This document shows positions 1 to 11,800 of a stretch of 64,000 bases of DNA, in pieces; position 1 is the stretch's first letter, and each line of letters opens with the position of its first letter. The DNA is taken from NCBI GenBank assembly GCA_907163345.1, contig CAJQUN010000004.1:10817235-10881234 (forward strand). The letters run 5' to 3'. The stretch comes from Haberlea rhodopensis (lineage: Eukaryota; Streptophyta; Magnoliopsida; Lamiales; Gesneriaceae). A model generated the notes under the pieces. That model saw only the letters and a program-made list of their open reading frames with translations, was not told the DNA's origin and did not search any database. The position numbers and the translations under genes are program-made.

Positions 1-81
1 GTCTATCCCTTCAACCTGTGAGAATCCCTTAGCAACTAATCTCGCCTTGAATTGACTCCTCAACCCATGGTATACCTGGTT

Positions 82-800
82 TTATTTTGGATATCCATTT
101 ACTGCCAATGACCTTGTCCCTTTAGGTCTTTCAATCAGTGTCCAAGTGTTGTTTTTCTCAAGAAATTGCAGTTCTTCCAGCATAGCCTTCTTCCACTTTG
201 ACAAATCCTTGTTGTTCTTCGCTTCTATATAGCTCCTTGGTTCCTTGAGTTCAAGTAAGTCAACTATATTCAAGGCAAAAGCGATGAGATCAGCACTTGC
301 AAATCTTGAGTTGGTCTAATTTGCCTTCTAATTCTGTCTCTTGACAGTACGTAGTCTTCGAGTGTCTCTCCCTCATTCTGTGCTTCTTCAGAATTGTCCT
401 GTTGTGGTGGATGAGGATCCTGATTTTCTCCACCTTGATCTTGATTTTCAGTAAACACTTGATCCATATAATCTGTAGAATTTTGTTGCTCCACCTGAAA
501 CTTAGCAGGCTGCTCAGCTTGTTTAGAGCTGGCTAATTTTGAAGAGTTCATGTGAGTCCTATAAACTTCATTTTCATCAAAGGTTATATCTCTACTGATT
601 ACACACTTATTGTCATCAAGTAGCCATACTTTGTAGCCTTTCACACCACTAGGATATCCTAAGAAAACACCCTTCTTAGCCCTAAGATTAAGTTTACCTT
701 GGCTAACATGAACATGTACTATGCATCCAAAAGTTCTAAGATGATTATAATCTGGTTTTACTTTAGACCATTTGTGCTCAGCTCTACTAAGGTTTTCCAT
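82..800 (-). pseudogene. Copia post-integrase region and start of reverse transcriptase
   Basis: From 800 downwards the frame reads SKVKPDYNHLRTFGC, then FLGYPSGVKGYKVWL and VISRDITFDENEVY, an acidic linker, and the DYVLSRDRIRR segment that precedes copia RT. A second frame at 273-82 holds the RT start (WKKAMLEELQFLEKNNTW). Near 110 the frame shifts again before the KWI-K-K segment, and near 50 once more. The RT core lies outside the window. Confidence 0.85.
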
Positions 801-1243
801 TCCATAAATCTTTGGAATGCTTCATCTTTTGTTTTCAAGAAATAGATCCAAACCTTCCTAGAGTAATCATCGATGAAAGATATAAAGTACTGTGATTTGG
901 ATAGTGAAGTGGGGACGTGAGATGATCCCCAAAGATCAGAGTGTTATTAGTCTAGTGTGGCTTTGGTCAGATGGTTTGCAGTACCAAACTTTAGCCTATG
1001 AGATTTTCCAAGGACACAGTTTTCACAGAAATCTAGTGAGTTAATTCGCTCCTTATCTATGAAGCCCTGTTTACATAGTTCTTGTAATCCTTTTAGACTC
1101 ATGTGTCCTAGTCTTTTATGCCATAAATCCGTTTGGTCCTTTTGTGTTATAGTGACATCAACTTCTCCAGTCAAGGTTGTCCCTTGAAGAACATATAGGC
1201 CCTGTCTTAGGAGGCCTTTCATGACAACCGAAGACCCTTTCAT
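801..1243 (-). pseudogene. Pre-integrase zinc region and N-terminal integrase fragment
   Basis: Residues DLWHKRLGHMS and CENCVLGK form the HHCC zinc-binding module that precedes copia integrase. After a stop at 947 the same region continues with the first integrase core strand (FISFIDDYSRKVWIYFLK, read from about 890 to 835). It then breaks near 800, before the second catalytic Asp (RTDNG) and the catalytic Glu. Confidence 0.82.
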
Positions 1244-1248
1244 AACAT

Positions 1249-1635
1249 TTAAGACACACTCTGAAGCTTTGTGGCTGAATCAATATGATCCAGTGTTCCT
1301 AATGAAATCACATTTCCTTTTAAATCTGGAATGTGTCTTACTTCAGTTATTACTTTAACGGATGCATCCCACATTTTTAGTTTTATAGAGCCTATTCCAT
1401 GAATCTTACATGATTCATTATTTCCCAATAATACTTGTCCAGGCTCTGTCCTTGTAATCCAAGAACCATTCCCTACAGGGGGACATATAATATGTACATT
1501 TGAGTTCATGATCCATTCATTTTTGGGATCATCACTGGATATTGTGAAGACCTCGGCATCTTTATATCCATTGAGGAAGTTAATTGTTTCACTTACGGGG
1601 TTTGTATCGGGTTTCTTGTTGATCTTTGAGGACAA
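1249..1635 (-). pseudogene. Copia protease region, catalytic Asp lost
   Basis: The downstream hallmarks of the copia protease region are clear (LGNNESCKIHGIGSIKLKM, VRHIPDLKGNVISLG). The active-site segment reads EWIMNSNVHIICP where the family has W-[IL]-x-D-S-G. The catalytic aspartate is Asn and the glycine is gone, so this copy could not process its polyprotein. Confidence 0.8.
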
Positions 1636-1829
1636 TTTCTTCTGAAGTGTCCCTCTTGATTACAGATCCAACAAGTTATTCTAGTTCGAGATTTGGATCT
1701 CGATTGTTTTCTACCCTTGTTCCCATTATCTTTTCTTTCAACTGATCTTCCCCTTACATTCAACCCTTCCCGCACAAGTTTGTGATGTTTTCCAGCAGCC
1801 GTAAGTCTAATTCTTTGAGTAGGCTGCAC
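1593..1829 (-). pseudogene. Copia gag C-terminal part with CCHC zinc knuckle
   Basis: Continues gag in a shifted frame. It includes GLNVRGRSVERKD, a basic stretch and the knuckle CWICNQEGHFRRNC, a perfect CX2CX4HX4C nucleocapsid motif. The frame ends at 1593, and the protease-like segment follows in a third frame. Confidence 0.85.
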
Positions 1830-2352
1830 TTATCACCTCATCAATTGTGAGGGAAGCTCTCCCATATTTGAGAGTGTCTCTCAATTGATCATAGGCTTTG
1901 GACAGAGAGTTTAACAGGAAGATAGCTTGATCTTCCTCATCGTTCTTGACTGCTATGTTCTCTATGTCCGATAACAGCTTTGTGAATTCATCTATATTTT
2001 CGTCTATGGTTTTATTTTCATCCATTTTAAATTCATAGAACCTTTGTTGTAAATAAATTCTGTTGGGGAGTGCCTTAGTCATGTATAATTGTTCCAGCCG
2101 ATTCCACATTTCACATGCAGATTTATCCTTAACTACTTTTCTAAGGATTTGATCATTTAAACTCAAGATAATTGAATTTCTAGCTTTCTTTAGAATCTCA
2201 CCTTTATTTGCAATGGCTTCTGGGATCTTTGATTTGCCCTTGCGTGCTTCGTCTAGCCCCAAGTTGCCAAGATGAGCAATCATCTTTTCCCTCCAAAAAT
2301 TAAAATCATTCCTACCATCAAACTTCTCCATTTCGAATCTTGATGTTGACAT
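1807..2352 (-). pseudogene. Copia gag N-terminal part (UBN2-type)
   Basis: A 181-residue frame starts with ATG at 2352. It shows the copia gag pattern: KFDGRNDFNFWREKM near the N terminus, a central MWNRLEQLYM helix, and the YEFKMDENKTIDENIDEF and LLNSLSKAYDQLRDTL segments. In related elements gag continues straight into the zinc knuckle. Here the frame stops at 1807 and the knuckle is in another frame, so one frameshift lies at about 1810-1830. Confidence 0.88.
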
Positions 2353-2511
2353 GGTTGAGTGTTAATCCCTGGCCAGTAGATTTGTTTCTTAACCAATCAA
2401 AGCAAGACTCTGTTTCTTGAGAATTTGTGTACGGGAATTCAAGATACATGTGAGATTCCAATAGAAGAACGAAGCTAGGAGTTTTCTAATTCTTAAGCCA
2501 GGTTCGAATAA

Positions 2512-2527
2512 CCTGGCTCTGATACCA
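2512..2527 (-). other. Primer binding site, initiator Met-tRNA
   Basis: The minus strand reads TGGTATCAGAGCCAGG, complementary to the 3' end of plant initiator Met-tRNA. It lies three bases inside the LTR edge. Confidence 0.9.
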
Positions 2528-2530
2528 GTC

Positions 2531-3199
2531 TGTTAGGATTTCCACACACAAAGTTGTGTATTCAAGAATCTAATCACAACAATCAAAGGAACGAAAAATA
2601 AGAACACAAGACACACGAGAATTTACTTGGTTTGGATTTGAATGATCCTACATCCAAGGTTCGGTTTCACACCCTAAATGAATCCACTATGATCTGCGTA
2701 TGAAACATAGTTCAGAACATTCACAAAATACAAGCCAATTCCATCGACTACAATTACAGCATGAATTCAATACACATTTACGGAACACTCGATCAAAATT
2801 CAATGCACAGAATGGCTTGCACTTGACGTTTTTTGAAGGAGAAGTGTATTGGTGTTTGTTGCTTTCTCTGTGAATTTCAGGAACTGATTATCAGTGCTTT
2901 TATCAGTAACCGCCTGTTACATATATATAGCACTCTTCGATCACTTATAGTCGTTGGATCTGCATGCTATTGATCTCAGCCTTTCAATCCAATACATATA
3001 TGATGGCAAGTTTTCTTCACACTTATCAAGGCAGAATGGTGAAAATATGCTCGTGAAATGTGCAGAAGAGAGGAGAGAAATTGATCTAATATTGCTGAGA
3101 ATTTTAGTTGATACATCATTTGTTATTCAAATGATAGAAATACACGAAATTCACTACAAATGATAAAATTATGGGGAACGAAATGCTGCATGGTTAACA
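2531..3199 (-). repeat. 5' LTR of copia element 1 (outer boundary uncertain)
   Basis: The inner edge is firm: TGTTAGG starts at 2531, three bases from the primer binding site. The outer edge is inferred from the first good inverted match, TAACA ending at 3199, because no second LTR is available for comparison. A minus-strand TATATATA at about 2919-2930 would suit a U3 promoter. Confidence 0.5.
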
Positions 3200-3742
3200 C
3201 AGCTAGAAAATTCCCAAGCCATGTGATCCTAGGCTGCTTGCTGTACTACATTAATTTGTATGTCTCTTCTATTGAGATTTGAACCTCATTTAACTGAATG
3301 CCACCAGTTCCTTTACTTTAACATAACATTTTTGTTTCCCTTTATAATCCTCCAGATGTATTGCATTGAATGTCTGTTTGCTTTTCATTTGTATTTAGCC
3401 ACCAAAGTATCTATTCAAAACATAACAACCATCTCACAAGCACATTAAAAGCCATATATGCCTTCACATTATATAAAAATGCCTTTTATATATTCTGGTG
3501 TCTGTCTATTCATCTTATTTTGGAATGACAATGGACGTCTGTCTATTCATCACAGAAGAGAATTAATTAGCTGATCATGGTTTGTGATAATGCTCTTGAC
3601 AGAAATTTTGTCCTCGTTTCTTTCTTGTTAGCATTTTTATTATGTGTTAATATGAAATTTGTTGGTTGAGATTAGGCTAATTTTCCTTCTTTTTCAAAAT
3701 TTTGGAAGCACTGCATAGCTTTTTGGTTGCTGATAAAGTAAG
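3200..3742. other. Intergenic stretch upstream of tandem gene 1
   Basis: AT-rich sequence between the copia LTR and the first ATG of gene 1. It presumably holds the promoter and 5' UTR. I see no repeat, no convincing TATA box and no coding exon. Confidence 0.4.
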
Positions 3743-6537
3743 ATGGAGAAGTGGTTCTGGAATGGCGCGGATGAATTTTTTCCGTTCTCCGGTGCATCAC
3801 AGGATTTGAAAAGAACAATGACTATGTGTGACGGGTTGGATGATGAACTGAATGATTTTAGAAAACATTTGGAGGTTGAGACTATAGATCCTGATTACCG
3901 ACAGTTTCTGCTATTTACTTTGAGAGGTGCAAACAATTACAAACCACATAAAAAGGGGAGGGTGAATGTCGAACATATTTGTGGGGAGAATGATGATTGT
4001 GATGAAGTGAGTGACCCTCAGTACGAGCTCTTCTTTGAGAAACTCAGGAAATATGAGAAGTCGTATGTACTCGAGGGTAAAATTAATGATATATCTGTAT
4101 ATGTCAAATACGAAGGAGAAAGTAAATTTGGTAGCAAAAGTGAACCTAAATGTGCAAGGAAGATGAGGAAAGATATTGGACGAGTTGATGGTGCTGCTGA
4201 TCAGAATCCCAGGCTTCCAAATGAACATGCATCTGTGAATCAGCATGCATTTGACGATGTTAAATATAGAAAAAATGAAATTTCGAAGAAGAAGCCTGAT
4301 CTTAGGAATAAGGGAATCATCGAAGAATCGGAGGTTGGATTTTCTATAGCTCTGTCAAATAGGATGGACAATTTGGAAAGCCGTAAAAGATTGAAAAAAA
4401 TGATTGTTGTCCAGGAAGATAATATTGTAACAGATAATCAGAGTGAGCCTCACGGCCAAGCTCGGTTGAGAAAACATGAAGAGGGAGAGGATGTGGCCAA
4501 GGCACATTACATACCCGCCAGTGAATCTGTGATATGGATTAGCAGTGATGGGAATCGGTATCAGACTCCTGATCCGAGAAATAATTCAGAGTCAGAGAAT
4601 CAGAGTGAGTCCTTTGGTCAAGCTCAATCGATCAAGAGAAAAAATTCCAAAAGCAAGAATGTGGTTCTAAGAGAGCACAACCCTGATACAAAGAAGCATT
4701 TATATCTAAAGCCTGATCCAAGACATAATTCGGCGACAAAAGATCAGATTGAGCGTGCCAATCAAGTTTTACCAAGTGAGGAAGACAAGGAGGTCCAGGG
4801 CAAGACAACTATTCCAAAAGTGATGAAGGAGAAGAATGTGGTGAGGGATGACTGTGTGGCCGACAGAAAGGCTGTGAACTACAGATACAATGAGCCTTTG
4901 TATCCGAAGCCAAGTCCAAAGAATAATCTGGAAGAACATCAGCATAAGGATGTTGATCAAACTCAACCAGGTAAGAAACACAAGGTGCAGAGCCAGAGAA
5001 AATTAAGGAAAGTGGTTCGTGGGAGTTATGAGATTAAAGTAGATGATGCAGCCAGCAGAAATGAGTTGGCTCAAATAGAAAACAAACCTTGTCCAAGGAA
5101 AAATCAGGTGACAAAAAATTGTATTGATCAAGCTCGTCCCAAACAAAGCCATGGGATGTTCAAGAAATTGATCATGAAAAGAAGAGACGTTACGGATGAT
5201 AGAGATTCTGATGTTGAAATCCTAGACAGTGCATCGTTTTACAAGGCTGGGAACCCAGGCCCATTTGTGACTTCAAAGAAATTTCACGAAAGTGTATGTG
5301 GTCTTTGCTTTTATAAAAAATCTCTCAGAAAAATCATAGTTATGATTCCAAATTGATGTTATTAATACAGATGACGAAAGATGATGACATCGAGATTCTT
5401 GGAAGGATAAGTGAGCAATTTGATTTTAGGAGACAACTCATGAATGTTCTCCAAAAACCATATGACAAACAGGAGTGCAAGAGGCTTCGGCAAGCATTCA
5501 TGGCCGGATCTTATGTCAAATTCCATCCAGGTTAGTTCACGACCTTATAGGTTAAAATGAAGCAAGTAGTCACACAATTATATCTAATTTAAAAATTCTT
5601 ATGGAGCGAAAAAACAACAAATTATGATGTCAAGCATCTTATCCTTTACATGTTGGATTCTTTCGTTTCACCTGTGCCTCAGTCAATGAAGCACTGAGTT
5701 TATTACAACATATGCTGTTTAACTCTGCAATGTCATAATGCTAAATAAATGCAAGTTGTATGGATCTTTTGGCTAACAAGGCAATCATATTTCATTGCGT
5801 GAAGAGCTTGTGAGAAAACTTGCCTTACACCGACACAGAAAGGGAAAATGCTTGGCCATTTTACGTGGATTTTTCTTTTGGCTTGAGGTTAGTGATTTTT
5901 CTAATCACATTCTTACCTGACTTCCCGTGGTTGACAAATCTCGACACTGCAACAACTCATTGTGCTAATATTTTTAAGCATCTTCATTTGATTTTCACAA
6001 TACTTGATCACTTATTTGTGAGCATACATTGAAAACAAAAGCTATTGTTGTTTTTTTGTAAAATCACTTATGGTTGAGTTTTGTTCTGGTAAAACTATGT
6101 TCGAAGAACAATGAGGATTATACGCTCCATGGGTTAACTTTCTCTCCATAGATTTCTCAATATGCAGTAACACCCATGATTTGGAACTTCCTTCCCAAAA
6201 TAATTTGGTTTTTATGCCGATTTTACATAAATTTGGTGACGTGGGAATACATTTCTCCGGAAACCAGTTGTCCGGCTTTTGCTGAAATGCTATTTTTTGT
6301 GGAGGAGGAAACATAGCAGTTTGTTTTCATTGAAAGATGAATATATAATATGATTCACATTTTTTCTCAGGCTGTTGCATATTCCATGACTAATTCTTGT
6401 TTCCCGTTTTAGTTTCCTGTTTTTCGATCTTCGAACTCAAGAAATTCATATCTGTTAATCAGAACTTGACACAAGAAGGATCGTTCAAACCATGGAAAGA
6501 CGGACAGTCTCTTGGAGTGGATCCAACTTTACTTTGA
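3743..6537 (+). CDS. Uncharacterised plant protein, tandem gene 1 (4 exons, about 630 aa)
   Basis: I do not recognise a named function. Exons by hand: 3743-5293, 5371-5530, 5781-5887, 6463-6537; intron phases 0, 1, 0; stop TGA at 6535. The same four exons and phases recur in the gene at 8856, which strongly supports both models. Shared blocks in order are a D-x-D-Y-x-x-FLL segment (residues about 53-63), DPQYELFFEKLRKYEKSYV with a following VKYEGE, SDVEILD (about 488-494), FRRQLMNVLQKPYDKQE in exon 2, and LRGFFFWLE-NLTQEGSFKPW across exons 3-4. Exon 1 is highly charged and contains an expanded imperfect repeat around YQTPDPRNN, YLKPDPRHN and YPKPSPKNN (residues about 272-450) that gene 2 lacks. 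Exon 2 is about 23 codons shorter than in gene 2, losing a block between the PYDK segment and the exon end. No signal peptide or membrane segment is visible. The basic composition would fit a nuclear protein (inference). Confidence 0.78.
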
Positions 6538-7393
6538 TATATCTGGATCCACACAATAGTTCAAAGGCAACATTGTGGAGTATGCCTCGCTGGTTTACTG
6601 CTACTTAATTCTGTGTTATTGCTGTGAGGAGCATTTTCATTTTGTGCAAATTTTATATATTTCATGTTTTTCTCGTAAACCACAAGTGATTTTGTGAAGA
6701 TTGTTTCACTAGAATCGAAAGTACTTACAACTATATTATATTATATATTTAATACTAGCGGTAAACATGCATATATTTTTAATTGAATTGATTGTTTTTA
6801 AAGTTTTTTTAGACTATTAACTATTTTTAAAATTAAAAATAACACATCTTATATTTTTCTACAAATTCAAATGGATAAATAACTATAAATAAATATTTTA
6901 ATAATATTAGAAATTTAAAATATGGGATAATATTTGTTAAATATTTTTTTATGATTTTTATTATTGAATGAAACAGTATTTTTGCAATTTGAGTGGGATA
7001 TTTTTATACAATTTAATTGGTGTTACCATGTACCATATATCTGAAAATTTCATGTATTTTAATAGTAATAGATATTTTTTATGAATTAAATACAATTCGG
7101 ATAATAAGTTATTCTCATAAATATTTAGATTTTTTTTCAGAATCATGTATTCTAAGAAAACCCTATAAAAATAATTTGTCATGAAATAACACTTATAAGA
7201 TATTTTCAACTAAATAGTTTTTTTATGAATAGAGATTTTTTTTTAAAAATAATTATTTAATGATATCTTTAAAGAAATATTTTAAAAAATAGTTTGTGAC
7301 TTTGTATAGGAACTTTTATGACTTGATTAGTTTGATAATTAATTATAAGAATTTTTATATATTATTTAAAAATATTTATTACGTATCTTAAAC
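6538..7393. other. AT-rich 3' flank of gene 1
   Basis: Presumed 3' UTR followed by very AT-rich sequence with long A and T runs. I see no gene. The last eight bases (7386-7393, TCTTAAAC) are the left target duplication of the hAT element. Confidence 0.5.
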
Positions 7394-8120
7394 TAGTGTT
7401 TTAAAAACCGAACCGGATTGGCCGGTCAACGGGTGATCGGTGCTTGGCCCGATCCGATTGACATTCTAAACCCACCCTGTTAAAAAATCAGTGGAAACTG
7501 GATTAAATCGGTAAAGACCGGTTCAACCAATGAAGCGGTCGACAGTTGAACTGGCCGATTCCTTCATTTGTCTTTATTTTTTAAAAATTTTAGTTTTTTT
7601 TATTTTATAAATTTATTATTATTGAAATAATTATTATAATATTTTGTGTATGTCTTTATCAAAAAATCAATATAATTCTATAAAGATGTCTTGTATGCTA
7701 TATACAAACATGTTTAGTTTCTCTTAAATTATAAAAGAGATGAATCATCATAATTTTTTAAAAAAATTCTTATAATTTGGGGATATTGTTCTTTTTGGAC
7801 ATTGTTTATTGTTTGTTGGACATTTGGTTTCATCTGATTTTTTATGTTTGACTTTTTATGTTTGTATAATGATATTATTTTTATTGTGAACAACTTGAAA
7901 GTATAGCAAATACATGGTATATATATTTTACAAAAATTAAAATAGATAACGCATCAGTGGTTCAATCGGTTGAACCGATCGAACCTGTAATCAGTAAGGA
8001 CACCGATTTCATATTCCGTCCAGTTTTAAAAACATGAAAGTGGTTCAACCGATCGAATCGATCGAACATATAACCAGTAAAAAGAACGATTTTATGTCCA
8101 ATATGGTTTTGAAACCAGTG
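7394..8120. mobile_element. Non-autonomous hAT-type element, 727 bp
   Basis: Flanked by a perfect 8-bp duplication TCTTAAAC (7386-7393 and 8121-8128), the hallmark length for hAT. The ends are inverted and imperfect: TAGTGTTTTAAAAACC at the left, and CACTGGTTTCAAAACC read inward from the right. Near both ends are short repeats of the type GGTTCAACCGATCGA/ACCGGTTCAACC. There is no transposase frame, so mobility would have depended on a related hAT element elsewhere. Confidence 0.82.
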
Positions 8121-8855
8121 TCTTAAACGATCCGACCCATATAGTACTGGAAAGTCTATCGACTTCCTCTAAGAGGCGTCCTCCCATATACCAGCTATTT
8201 AGCACCGAAACGCCGTCGTGTTTTTCGAGAATTCGCAGCAGCTTCTCTTCACCGTGAAGGAATCAAATCGTCAGCTCTATCCAAACGATCTTATTTTTAT
8301 ATTTTTTCCTGTATGTGTCCATATTAAGCTCGTGCTCCATGACATGCTTTTTGTGATCCATTGAGTTGCAAAATGTGGGCTTTGAGTGAATGTGTTATGA
8401 AGAAGTTCAGGTTGGAATTTATTGATGATTTGGAATCTGGATATTGTTTATTCGTGGCAGCGAAATCTTTTGAAGTGACATGGAGTTAATACTTGGCTTG
8501 CTACAAGATTTGATTCTTGCTTCTTTTTATCTTCTGCGTGGCAGGAGATTATGACTCACTGAATGTTTAAATGGTCATAAATAAATTGTATGCCACTGGC
8601 TCGTTTTGTATTGATATTGAAAGCTTTTTCTGTGATTCTGTAATTTGGGCAAGAATACATATGCGACTTGATATTTCATACCAATTTTCCAACTTTTGTT
8701 TTCCATATGTAATGATATTTTTCCGGTTTCAAGATTGGATTTTCCTTTTCTTATTTATGCGGCAGGGGATAAATAGTTGATCTTTGAGGCGCTAAATGGG
8801 GAGAGAACAGCCTCACCCAAAAAAAGGAGGAGAAAAGTAGGGCCTTCTGAGACAA
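8121..8855 (+). promoter_or_regulatory. Upstream region and possible 5' UTR of tandem gene 2
   Basis: After the target duplication the sequence becomes less AT-rich at about 8170-8290 (GCAGCAGCTTCTCTTCACCG), which looks like transcribed leader. The next 500 bases are T-rich and intron-like up to about 8760. An in-frame TAG lies upstream of the ATG at 8856, which limits the coding start. The leader and its intron are inferred only from base composition. Confidence 0.35.
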
Positions 8856-11800
8856 ATGTTTCGAAAACAAGAGAAGTTTGTTGGACTGGAGAATTTAGTT
8901 GATCATGATGCATATCATGATGTTGTACTTTCCAGGGCAGGGGGCGCACGGTTTGCCAATGAATTATTTGAATTCAAAAAACTCGTGGAGGAAAGTGATG
9001 AGGTGGATATGGACTACGGTCACTTTCTATTGAGCATTCTGACCTTGGATGAAAAGTTTGGACCAGTTAAGAAGCGAAAAGAGACGAACGATGATGTCAT
9101 TGAGAATGATAATGATTGCTACAGTGAGGAGGAGAATGACCCTGAATATGAGCTGTTTTTAAAAAAATTGAAGGAACATGAAAAGTCGTATGTATTTGAA
9201 TTTGAGAGAGCTGGTTCACCAGGGGTCATTAAATACGAAGGAGAAATTAGTTTAGGTGAGGAGTGTGATTCAGAACCTAAGAGGAGATTGATGAGTGAGA
9301 CAAAACTAGATTATGGACTTCCAAATCAGATGCCTAGTATAGAAAATCAGCAGAAGCATCGTATGAGATCTACTTCAATTGAGATGAACAAGAACTTGAT
9401 CCCAATAAAATCAAATAAAGTGGTCAAGAACCAGAAGGTAGAGGCCGGAAAACGCTCAACTAGAGAAATGGTGCCAGATTTGGACTATCTTACTTTACTT
9501 CAAAGTACCAAATTCGATGATGATTACTTGGTTTGCACATATGGGGGTGGTACAATAGTGTATGAGAAGACTGATATGGAGAATAATCAGGAGAAAGAGA
9601 ATTCTGATGATGAGCATTCTTCTGATGTGGAAATCCTAGATGTAGCTGCATTCTACAAGGAAGGAAAGCCAAAACCTTTGGTGAATGATTCACCTGAAGT
9701 TAGTGAACATGTATGTTGATGTTTTAGTGTAGCACACTTCCACCAACCCTCTTTTCTATTTAATAATCTATTCCACTTTTATATGCCGTAATGTCACTTA
9801 CGCAGATGAATGAGGACATCTTCCAGAACCTCACTGGTCAAATCATGCAGTCTAGGTTTAGGAAAGAATTAGTCACTGTTCTTAGAAAACCATATGACAA
9901 AGAGGAGCATAAGAAGCTGATGCTAGACATTAAAATCCGCAAACCAGAAGTTCGCCATATGGACTTGCGTGGAGGGAGGGAAAGGTCATGCTCAACGGCG
10001 AAAATTGGAAAATCCTATATGGATAGATTTCCTGGTCAGATAGTGATCTTTAGCTCTTGATTGACATTACCGTGTCTTCTTAATTTTTCATGTTTGATGA
10101 TCATTTTAATTTTGTGAATGCGAGTTTCGTCTTGAAGTTGTTATGAGTGAAGAAAGTTGAAGAGGACATTTGATTTTTGACTGAGTAAATAATTAGTTCA
10201 AAATACGAAATGTAATCTTATAAAAATACGGAAAATTCGTGGAATGATTATGTTTTGGATTCTTATTGTTTTGGAAGCCTTTGGATCAGGTAAAGCCATT
10301 TGTGTGGACATGCCTTAGGGTGACCTTCCTCGTTCTCTGGTTCTCATAGTTATTATAATCGAAACGCTTGCTAAGCACGGAAACAGCGTATCATTTCATT
10401 TTATAACACACTGTATTGGTCTGAAAGATTTTATTTGTACCTGGACTGCAAAAGATTTGAAGACCTTTTACTCCAGATCACCTACGTACATGATATTCAG
10501 CCCCATACTCTATTACTGGTTATTTACAGTGAGAAAAAATAAAAATGACAAATAAAAGAAACTATGTAATGGTAATTGATCTGGTTATCAATGGAACTTC
10601 TCCGATGGCTCTTAACCCTTGCTGGTTGTTCCTTGGCTTGCATTCGTTCATATACCTTTTATTATAATCCACTTTTGTTAAGAATTTAATTACTAAGCCT
10701 TTTGTATAGAAATTTTCTTGTTCAGCCTGTAGTGTAAAATAAAGTGTAAAGATTTTCTTTGTTCAGCCTGCAGTGTAAATAAAGTTAGTTTTCTACTGCG
10801 CTTCTGAGATTTCTCAATGCCTGTTGCATCAAGATCACCAAAATTATCGTCTGGATTGTTGTTCCGATGAACTACAACCGTCAGTGGAGAGACTTGATGG
10901 TGTTTTTCTCGTCGGTTCACTGTTAGGAATGCTAAGTATACTGTTATTAATAGATGAGCAAGAAGGCTCTTGTTGGGCTATGTTCTCAAATTGAGAAAGT
11001 AGAAGAGAAAAAGAATAAAAAAAAAGAAAGAAAGAAACAAGGATTTGATATAATATCAATTATTCACATTCCATTTCTTTGTTAAATGATAAAATAGTAC
11101 TTCATCTGTCTGTTTGAGTTATAACTGCCTCAAAAATTAAGTTTGACATCACGATATAATTCATTGTTCTGTGAGTTTTACTGTGGCTACCAGCCATCTC
11201 GTCCTTGCTGATTTTCGTGGGCTTTTTGTGGTTTGTTCTCCAAGTTGCCGGCTTCAACTTCAAGTTGTTTTTATTTGATTGTGTCCATCTATTTAGGAAT
11301 TTATCCCCAATTGACTTATGTTCTTCTAGGAAAAATTGCCTGAAATTATATGCATTTATTGAATGCAGGTCTTCAAAAACAGCTCTTAAAATTCCAAGAT
11401 GATAGACCAAAATGTTTGAACCTCTTCCGTGGGTTCTTCTTCTGGCTTCAGGTCAGTGTCTTGTTCCAACTCTTTTTTTTTTTTCAGAGAAAACATAATA
11501 AAATATAAAGAAGTACCAGAGGTACTAAATAAAGTCATACAAAAAACTTATAAACAAAACCACAGCCTATCCTTGAGCAGAACTACACAGAGCTAATAAA
11601 CAAATTCTAGGCTCATGTCTCCAGTCCCAAAACGAGGTCCCCAATGTATGAGTTCCTCTATTACTAATCCAAAACCATGATCTAAAAATGATTAATTCTA
11701 GCAAATCTCACTTGATATCATCAGCTCCACGGAAGATTAGATTATTGCGCAGCAGCCGTCTTGTTCCAACTCATGATTTTCTTTTTGTAACAAAATGCAA

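Larger units (their letters stand above)
1..3199 (-). mobile_element. Ty1/copia retrotransposon, truncated by window edge and inactivated
   Basis: A minus-strand copia element running off the left edge. In its own 5' to 3' direction (decreasing coordinates) come the 5' LTR, the primer binding site, gag with a zinc knuckle, a protease-like segment, the pre-integrase zinc region, a fragment of integrase, the post-integrase region and the start of reverse transcriptase. The order protease-integrase-RT places it in copia. Several frameshifts, a lost protease aspartate and a deletion inside integrase show it is dead. The 3' LTR is outside the window. Confidence 0.92.
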
